Part shown: piece by piece, positions 59,101-64,000 of the stretch
Numbering within the stretch: the stretch's first letter is position 1
Layout of the letters: every line of letters starts with the position of its first letter
Assembly: GCA_020026395.1 (NCBI GenBank)
Contig: JAHHQM010000003.1
Span: 1 to 64,000, forward strand
From: Alistipes sp.
GTDB taxonomy: Bacteria; Bacteroidota; Bacteroidia; Bacteroidales; Rikenellaceae
DNA: 64,000 nt
Direction: 5' to 3'
Made by a program: the position numbers and the translations under genes
The notes under the pieces: generated by a model
Database searches by the model: none
Told to the model about the DNA's origin: nothing
The model's input: only the letters and a program-made list of their open reading frames with translations

Positions 59101-60439
59101 GAACGGTGTTCACTTCCCCACGTGGGTTGCCACCGGATTGCGTAAACTCTATTCGAAATATTTTGCCGACGGATTCGAGGGTCACTCCTACAACATCCCC
59201 GCATGGCAGAAGGTACACAACATTCCCGACGAGGAGTTGTGGTCGGAGCGTATGAAGCTCAAGAACAAGCTCATCAACCACATCCGCAAGCGTTTCAGCG
59301 ATCCCAAGCAGGTACGCATGGTATCGCCCAGCCAGATGCTGCGCGTGGTTGAAGGCATCAAACCCGAGGTTCTGACCATCGGTTTTGCCCGTCGTTTCGC
59401 CACTTACAAGCGTGCTTACCTGCTCTTCACGAACCTGGATCGTCTGTCGGCCATCGTCAATAACAAGGAGCACCCCGTACAGTTCATCTTTGCGGGTAAG
59501 GCTCACCCGAACGACAAACCCGGACAGGATCTCATCAAGCGTATCGTGGAGGTCGCTTCGATGCCTCAATTCGTGGGTAAGATCCTCTTCCTGCAAAATT
59601 ATGACATGGAGCTGGCTCGCCGCATGGTACAGGGTGTCGATGTATGGTTGAACACCCCGACCCGTCCGCTGGAGGCTTCGGGTACGTCGGGCGAGAAATG
59701 CGTCATGAACGGCGTACTGCAGTTCTCGGTACTCGACGGCTGGTGGGTTGAAGGCTACAAGAAGGGTGCAGGTTGGATGCTGCCCATGGAGCGCACGTTC
59801 GCCGACCAGCACTATCAGGACGAGCTCGACGCCGAGATGATCTACAACACCATCGAGGAGGAGATCGTTCCCAAGTACTACAAACGCGACGAGAAGGGTC
59901 TGCCCTACGAGTGGATCAAATCGGTCAAGGAGTGCGTTGCGGACATCGCCTCGAACTTCACGACCAACCGCATGCTCACCGACTACGAGGATCGTTTCTA
60001 CAACAAGCTGGCTGCCCGCAAGGCACTGATGACGGCCGACAGCTATCGTCTTGCCCGCGAGATCGCCGCATGGAAACGTAAGGTTTCGGCCGCATGGGAC
60101 AAGGTACACGTCATCGACGTGAAACGTGTGAAGATGGACAAGGAAGCCGTCTTTGTCGGCGAGCAGTATCACTTCGAGGTAACGCTCGACGTGGCCAACC
60201 TGCGTCCCGAGGACATCGGCATCGAACTGGTCATCGCCCGTCAGATCGAGGGTGGCAAGTCGGTGAACGTAGTCCGCACCGAGGAGCTGGAGCGCGTCAA
60301 CACGAAGGGTAACGAAGTCACCTACGCCCTGAACTACCAGCCCGACGAAACGGGGATCTTCGATGTGGCACTGCGAATCTTCCCCTCGAACAAGAATCTG
60401 CCCCACAGAATGGACTTTGCCCTCGTAAAATGGGCATAA
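56189..60439 (+). CDS. glycogen synthase (GT3)-alpha-glucan phosphorylase (GT35) fusion protein
   Basis: This 1416-residue protein joins two glycogen enzymes. The N-terminal part (about 1-560) is a GT3 glycogen synthase of the animal/fungal type, with LLFEVSWEVCNKIGGIHTVI at the start and the YPSYYEPWGYTPLESI nucleotide-sugar motif near residue 430. The C-terminal part (about 575-1416) is a short alpha-glucan phosphorylase. It starts at LPKRLHALEELSHNLWWCW and has the PLP region EASGTSGEKCVMNG with the expected PLP lysine at about 1170. The usual Met before that Lys is Glu here. Having synthesis and phosphorolysis in one chain suggests coordinated turnover. It is the first gene of the glycogen operon. 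Confidence 0.9.
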   Translation: MSNTKLTPDLLFEVSWEVCNKIGGIHTVIATKAQTSTRKFGDNYMVIGPDLQHEGANSEFEEDVNLLKAWRQKMYEKGVRIRIGRWKITGSPIAILVDFSSFIAQKDDILKQLWETYHVDSISGQWDYIEPVLFGYAAGLVIESYANTYAMPAKKVVAHFHEWMTAAGGLYLRHHAPYVATLFTTHATVIGRCIAGNGLHLYNDMGKLNADELARQFNVTAKHSIEKTAANNSDAFLTVSDLTANECKHLFNREPDCITPNGFENDFVWAGEEYEERRAEARRSMIEVAEACLGTKFKTTPLIVGTSGRYEFRNKGLDVFIESLKRLATSDKLDREVLVYITVPAGNRGPRPDLQAHLANPEMPIDPTQYKHSTHKLENASWDPIVNAMKDSILASDSSKVKVIFVPTYLNKNDGIFNKHYYELLIGMDVTVYPSYYEPWGYTPLESIAFSVPTITTTLTGFGLWVDKQREHEGVEVIYRNDYNDMEVAIKIADSLLRFSHFNEDQVAQIRASAYEISEQALWEKMFSAYEQAYSEAIESSHLRTNRAILEDGGIPDQQVNFVRQQLFVERPNWNRMMVEKALPKRLHALEELSHNLWWCWTPAARDLFEDIDPKLWADCERNPIAFLDKLSVERMKALEQDSEFLGRLDALYKQFCDYMNEKPDPKATTISYFSMEYGLHSSLKIYSGGLGILAGDYLKEASDKNIPMTAVGLLYRYGYFTQRLSAQGVQEATYETQNFYKQPISPVRDEAGNWITVTIALPGRTLSARVWKCQVGRTDLFLLDTDFEDNLPEDRQITHYLYGGDWENRLKQEILLGVGGIRALRKMGIKNQVYHCNEGHAAFIGIERIRDLVAHKKLSFSEALEVVRSSSLFTTHTPVPAGHDAFPEAMIRQYMSHYPDVLGITWDQYINLGKTNPNDPNEKFSMSVLACNLSQEVNGVSWLHGEVSKEILGNMWPGYFKNELHIGYVTNGVHFPTWVATGLRKLYSKYFADGFEGHSYNIPAWQKVHNIPDEELWSERMKLKNKLINHIRKRFSDPKQVRMVSPSQMLRVVEGIKPEVLTIGFARRFATYKRAYLLFTNLDRLSAIVNNKEHPVQFIFAGKAHPNDKPGQDLIKRIVEVASMPQFVGKILFLQNYDMELARRMVQGVDVWLNTPTRPLEASGTSGEKCVMNGVLQFSVLDGWWVEGYKKGAGWMLPMERTFADQHYQDELDAEMIYNTIEEEIVPKYYKRDEKGLPYEWIKSVKECVADIASNFTTNRMLTDYEDRFYNKLAARKALMTADSYRLAREIAAWKRKVSAAWDKVHVIDVKRVKMDKEAVFVGEQYHFEVTLDVANLRPEDIGIELVIARQIEGGKSVNVVRTEELERVNTKGNEVTYALNYQPDETGIFDVALRIFPSNKNLPHRMDFALVKWA

Positions 60440-60451
60440 GCTTTTTTCAGG

Positions 60452-60491
60452 GATTACAGCATGGATTTTCTTTAGGAAAAATGCTGTAATC
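60452..60491 (+). promoter_or_regulatory. intercistronic hairpin between the fusion gene and the debranching gene
   Basis: GATTACAGCAT (60452-60462) pairs fully with ATGCTGTAATC (60481-60491), with an inner TTTTC/GAAAA pair. No long T-run follows; it could be an attenuator or mRNA-stability element. Confidence 0.6.
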
Positions 60492-60541
60492 TCTTGAAAA
60501 TTTTATATCTTTATAAACGAAACGTATTTTATAACAACGAT

Positions 60542-62578
60542 ATGTCAGCACTAACTTTTGATAAAAGCGAATTGGGCAACCTGGAGTATTCGCTCCAGCG
60601 TGAGATGCTCGCGACAGACCGTATCGGCGGATACATGAGTACTACGATCGTTTGTTGCAACACCCGTAAATATCATGGTTTGATGGTGGCTCCCATTGAC
60701 GAGAGCGACCGTGCCTATGTTTTGCTCTCTTCGTTGGACGAAACGATCGTTCAGCACGACCAAAGCTTCAATCTGGCACTGCACCGCTTCGCGGGCACCT
60801 ACGAACCGCGCGGTCACAAATACATCACCGACTTCGAATATACGCCGACCCCGACGATCACCTATCGTGTGGGCGGTGTGATTCTCAAAAAGGAATTGCT
60901 GTGGATTCACAAACGCACGCAGCTCATGATCCGTTACACGCTCGTCGATGCGCACTCGGAGACCATCCTGCGTCTGCGTCCCTTCCTCGCATTCCGCGAC
61001 AGACACGCTCTGTCGAAGGCCAACATGGAGGCCGACGGACACTCCTATCCCGCCATCAACGGCGTGAAGTGCCGCCTGTATGCCTCGTTCCCGTGGCTTT
61101 ATATGCAGACCGACAAGCCCGGCGTGGAATTTATTCCCGCACCCGACTGGTACTACGGATTCGAGTATCAGAAGGAGATCGAACGCGGCTATGACGGCTA
61201 CGAGGATCTGATGACGACGGGGTATTTCGAAACCGAACTCAAGAAGGGCGAAAGCATCATCTTCTCGGCATCGCTCGAGGAGATGGGCACGACGAAGACC
61301 ATCGACGAACTCTACGAAGCGTCGATTGCCCGCCGTACCCACAAGATCGACTTCCGCAGCTGCATGGAGCACTCGGCACGTCAGTTTGTGATCCGTCGTC
61401 CGGGCGGTCGCACCGAGATGGTTTCGGGTTATCCGTGGCATGGTGTGGATGCACGCCAGACGTTCGTCTCGCTGCCGGGTATCACCCTGATGCAGCACCA
61501 CAAGGAGGACTGCATGGACATCATCGACACGATGGTGCACGATATGAAGGACGGCATGTTCACGGGCAACGGTTCGGCTGCGGTCGAGGTCGATGCACCG
61601 CTGTGGTTCTTCCGCACGTTGCAGATGCTCGAACAGGAGCTGGACGGCAAGAAGATCTGGAAGAAATACGGCAGCGTGATGAAAACCCTGCTCGAATGCT
61701 ACCGCCGTGGTATCGGCAACCGTGTCATCCTGAACGACAACGGTCTGATCTGGGCTTCGTCCGAGGATCATCCCCTCACGTGGATGAATACCGAGGTGGA
61801 CGGCAAGGCCGTAACGCCGCGTAACGGTTATCAGGTCGAGGTGAATGCCCTTTGGTACAATGCCGTATGCTACACCCTCCGCCTGGCGGAAGAGAACGGC
61901 GACCGTCAGTTCATCGCCGAGTGGGGCGCTCTTCCCGAACGCACCCGCCGCTCGTTCCTCGACATTTTCCTGTTGGAGGACGGCTATCTGGCAGACTATG
62001 TCGGTACGCGCGGAGCAAACACCTTCATCCGTCCCAACATGATCATCGCCTGCGCCCTTCCCTATAAGATGCTCACGACCGAGATGCAGATCGACGTGAT
62101 CCGCACCGTGCGTCAGCACCTGCTCACCCCGAAGGGACTGCGTACGCTCTCGCCGCGTAACCCCAACTACAAGGGTACGCTGGAGGGTTCGATCGCCGAT
62201 CGCGACTTTGCCGCCAAGAACGGTACGGTATGGCCGTGGCTGTTCATGTTCTACGTACGTGCCTGCTTCGACATCGACAAGGAGCACTTCATCGACGATG
62301 CCGAGAACATCCTGATGGGTGCCGAGGAAGACATGCAGAACTGCGGTATCGGTTCAATTTCGGAGGTCTACGACGCCGATCCTCCCTTCGTGCAGCGCGG
62401 TGCCATTTCACAGGCATGGAGCGTTGCGGCAGCCATGGAGCTCTGCGCCATGATCGACTCCTACAAAGCACTCAAGGAGGCAACCCCCGCAAAAAAGGCC
62501 GCAGCCCCCAAGCGCAAATGCGCCACGAAGACCGCGACCCGCAAATGTGCAACCCGCAAGACCACGAAAAAGGCCTAA
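60542..62578 (+). CDS. glycogen debranching enzyme (amylo-alpha-1,6-glucosidase, GH133-like)
   Basis: The 678-residue protein fits the bacterial GDE/GH133 family, which trims alpha-1,6 branches. The N-terminal beta domain begins LEYSLQREMLATDRIGGYMSTT, and the C-terminal (alpha/alpha)6 domain includes GYPWHGVDARQTFVSLPG and RPNMIIACALPYKML. The last about 33 residues (nucleotides 62479-62575) are a basic Lys/Arg/Ala/Cys repeat tail unlike the enzyme core. I start at MSALTFDKSEL; an upstream in-frame start would overlap a weak -7 box. It feeds and trims the polymer handled by the fusion enzyme. Confidence 0.9.
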   Translation: MSALTFDKSELGNLEYSLQREMLATDRIGGYMSTTIVCCNTRKYHGLMVAPIDESDRAYVLLSSLDETIVQHDQSFNLALHRFAGTYEPRGHKYITDFEYTPTPTITYRVGGVILKKELLWIHKRTQLMIRYTLVDAHSETILRLRPFLAFRDRHALSKANMEADGHSYPAINGVKCRLYASFPWLYMQTDKPGVEFIPAPDWYYGFEYQKEIERGYDGYEDLMTTGYFETELKKGESIIFSASLEEMGTTKTIDELYEASIARRTHKIDFRSCMEHSARQFVIRRPGGRTEMVSGYPWHGVDARQTFVSLPGITLMQHHKEDCMDIIDTMVHDMKDGMFTGNGSAAVEVDAPLWFFRTLQMLEQELDGKKIWKKYGSVMKTLLECYRRGIGNRVILNDNGLIWASSEDHPLTWMNTEVDGKAVTPRNGYQVEVNALWYNAVCYTLRLAEENGDRQFIAEWGALPERTRRSFLDIFLLEDGYLADYVGTRGANTFIRPNMIIACALPYKMLTTEMQIDVIRTVRQHLLTPKGLRTLSPRNPNYKGTLEGSIADRDFAAKNGTVWPWLFMFYVRACFDIDKEHFIDDAENILMGAEEDMQNCGIGSISEVYDADPPFVQRGAISQAWSVAAAMELCAMIDSYKALKEATPAKKAAAPKRKCATKTATRKCATRKTTKKA

Positions 62579-62628
62579 AAAAGTTGCACCCGTGAATGAA
62601 AGGTTAAAAGAAAAAAGATAAATAAGGT

Positions 62629-63948
62629 ATGAGAGTATTAATGTTTGGATGGGAGTTTCCCCCTCACATTGCCGGAGGTTTGGGCACGGCATGCTACGGC
62701 ATGACGCGCGGCCTTGCCCGTAACAACGTCGATGTCACATTCGTCGTGCCACATGCCTATGGTGACGAGGACCAGCGATTTCTGAAAATCGTGAATGCGA
62801 GTGACGTGGAGACCCGATTTGTCTCGACGGACGGCGGTTCGGAGGACATCATGAAAAAAATTTCGTTCATCCACATCGACTCGAACATGGTACCCTACAT
62901 CTCGCCCGAAGAGTATGAGTCGTACCACGACGAGTATCTGAAATCGGGACAAAAGACGTGGTCTTCGACCGATGTGTGGAAGCAACGCTACACCTTCTCG
63001 GGCAAATATGGTGCCAACCTCATGGAGGAGGTTGCACGATATGCCATGGTGGCCGCACAGGTTGCCAAGAACCTCGAGGGACAGTTCGATGTGATCCACG
63101 CCCACGACTGGCTGACGTACTACGCGGGCATTGCCGCCAAACGCGTATCGGGCAAACCGCTGGTTGTCCACATGCACGCCACCGAATATGACCGAAGCGG
63201 CGAAAACGTAAACCGCGAGGTTTATGCCATCGAGCATGCGGGTATGCATGCCGCCGACCGCGTCATCGCCGTGTCGAACCTCACGCGTAACATCGTCATC
63301 AACCGCTACGGCGTTCCGGCCGACCGCGTGGTGACCGTACACAACGCCGTACGTTTCGCCGAGAAGGAGACCGCCGTACCCGAACGTCAGGTCAAGGACA
63401 AGATCATCACGTTCCTGGGTCGTATCACCTATCAGAAGGGCCCCGACTACTTCGTCGAAGCCGCTGCCAAGGTGTTGAAACGCGTTCCCGACGTGCGCTT
63501 CGTCATGGCAGGTTCGGGCGATATGATGAACCACGTGATCCGTCGTGTGGCTCGTCTGGGTATTGCCGACCGATTCCACTTTACGGGATTCCTGCGCGGC
63601 GAAGATGTCCACAAGATGTTTCAGTTGTCGGATGTGTATGTCATGCCCTCCGTGTCGGAGCCGTTCGGTATCTCGCCCCTGGAGGCCATGCGTTCCAACG
63701 TGCCGGTCATCATCTCCAAGCAGAGCGGTGTGGCCGAGGTATTGGACTACGCCATCAAGGTCGATTACTGGGATGTCGAGGCATTGGCCGACGCCATGTA
63801 CGCCCTGATCAAATACCCCGCCCTGTCGAGCATGTTCGCATCGAAGGGTCTTAAGGAGGTTACCAACCTCAAGTGGAACGACGCCGCGGCAAAAATCAAG
63901 ACCGTGTACGAATCCGCCATTCAAGAGTCAGAAAAACAAAAAAAATAA
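62629..63948 (+). CDS. GT4-family glycosyltransferase, glycogen-synthase-like
   Basis: The 439-residue GT-B enzyme begins MRVLMFGWEFPPHIAGGLGTACYG, the N-terminal acceptor-binding KTGG-like loop (here AGGLG). It has HAHDWLTYYAGIAAKRV and the C-terminal donor motif MPSVSEPFGISPLEAMRS with the E-x7-E glutamates. It lies between the debranching enzyme and the GH57 gene, so an alpha-glucan synthase or maltosyl-type role with ADP- or UDP-glucose is likely; the donor is unproven. Confidence 0.9.
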   Translation: MRVLMFGWEFPPHIAGGLGTACYGMTRGLARNNVDVTFVVPHAYGDEDQRFLKIVNASDVETRFVSTDGGSEDIMKKISFIHIDSNMVPYISPEEYESYHDEYLKSGQKTWSSTDVWKQRYTFSGKYGANLMEEVARYAMVAAQVAKNLEGQFDVIHAHDWLTYYAGIAAKRVSGKPLVVHMHATEYDRSGENVNREVYAIEHAGMHAADRVIAVSNLTRNIVINRYGVPADRVVTVHNAVRFAEKETAVPERQVKDKIITFLGRITYQKGPDYFVEAAAKVLKRVPDVRFVMAGSGDMMNHVIRRVARLGIADRFHFTGFLRGEDVHKMFQLSDVYVMPSVSEPFGISPLEAMRSNVPVIISKQSGVAEVLDYAIKVDYWDVEALADAMYALIKYPALSSMFASKGLKEVTNLKWNDAAAKIKTVYESAIQESEKQKK

Positions 63949-63954
63949 TCATCT

Positions 63955-64000
63955 ATGAAAACAGTTTGCTTATATTTCCAGGTTCATCAGCCGTGGCGTT
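63955..64000 (+). CDS. GH57 glycoside hydrolase (start only, cut by window end)
   Basis: The first 15 codons read MKTVCLYFQVHQPWR, the characteristic opening of Bacteroidota GH57 alpha-amylase-type enzymes with the HQP motif. It starts 6 bases after the GT4 stop, so it continues the glycogen operon. The rest lies outside the window. Confidence 0.8.
   Translation, partial: MKTVCLYFQVHQPWR

Noticed and set aside
1..64000. CRISPR array, insertion sequence or prophage
   Set aside because: No regularly spaced repeats, transposase, integrase or phage structural genes were seen.

Overview
The window is chromosomal DNA of a moderately GC-rich member of the Bacteroidales (Bacteroidota). Four things point there: many genes preceded by the Bacteroidota promoter pattern TTTG-N19-21-TAnnTTTG, few Shine-Dalgarno sites, a Na+-translocating methylmalonyl-CoA decarboxylase operon typical of propionate-forming gut Bacteroidales, and family signatures such as a lipidated TamA-like protein and a glycogen synthase/phosphorylase fusion. 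Alistipes or a relative is my best guess. That is inference from composition and gene content, not from a marker-gene comparison.

Layout. Positions 1-1500 are an AT-rich accessory scrap: a frame-broken Rhs C-terminal tip with a toxin-like domain, an overlapping immunity-like gene, a terminator, and a fragment of a second Rhs core. Next come a SulP transporter (1501-3207, -), the ribosomal operon rplM-rpsI-rpsB-tsf (3535-6287, -), and the mce-mmdA-oadG-mmdC-mmdB operon (6531-10702, -). A secreted thioredoxin-fold protein and the mutase chaperone meaB follow on +, then a sirtuin. Positions 13954-17405 hold a tight four-gene operon: a steroid 5-alpha-reductase homologue, an Old Yellow Enzyme-type reductase, a short-chain dehydrogenase and a HAD phosphatase. 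After it come tRNA-Pro(TGG), an LtaS-like sulfatase with nadC, a small beta-barrel protein, korAB and a GT2 glycosyltransferase.

Positions 25071-25580 contain a strong promoter followed by a hairpin-rich stretch with no convincing gene. A near-complete purine biosynthesis cluster follows (purE, K, L, C, F, M, N, H, D, then folD; 25669-38545, +). Then come rarA, an AraC regulator, a TamL-like outer-membrane lipoprotein with a nitroreductase, dapF, a very acidic small protein, an alpha/beta hydrolase, a radical SAM protein, dxs, pyrH, a TlpA-like thioredoxin, frr, a secreted hydrolase, pckA and hemW. The right edge is a glycogen operon: GT3-GT35 fusion, debranching enzyme, GT4 glycosyltransferase and the start of a GH57 gene.

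How the genes work together. pckA, korAB, the methylmalonyl-CoA genes and meaB fit anaerobic succinate/propionate fermentation with Na+ pumping. folD follows the purine genes and recycles the one-carbon carrier that PurN and PurH use. The most interesting accessory system is the 13954-17405 operon, which looks like a steroid/bile-acid A-ring reduction pathway. A similar combination (5-alpha-reductase, 5-beta-reductase, 3-beta-HSDH) has been reported in gut Bacteroidetes, so it is probably a relative of a known system. The least explained element is the structured region at 25071-25580.
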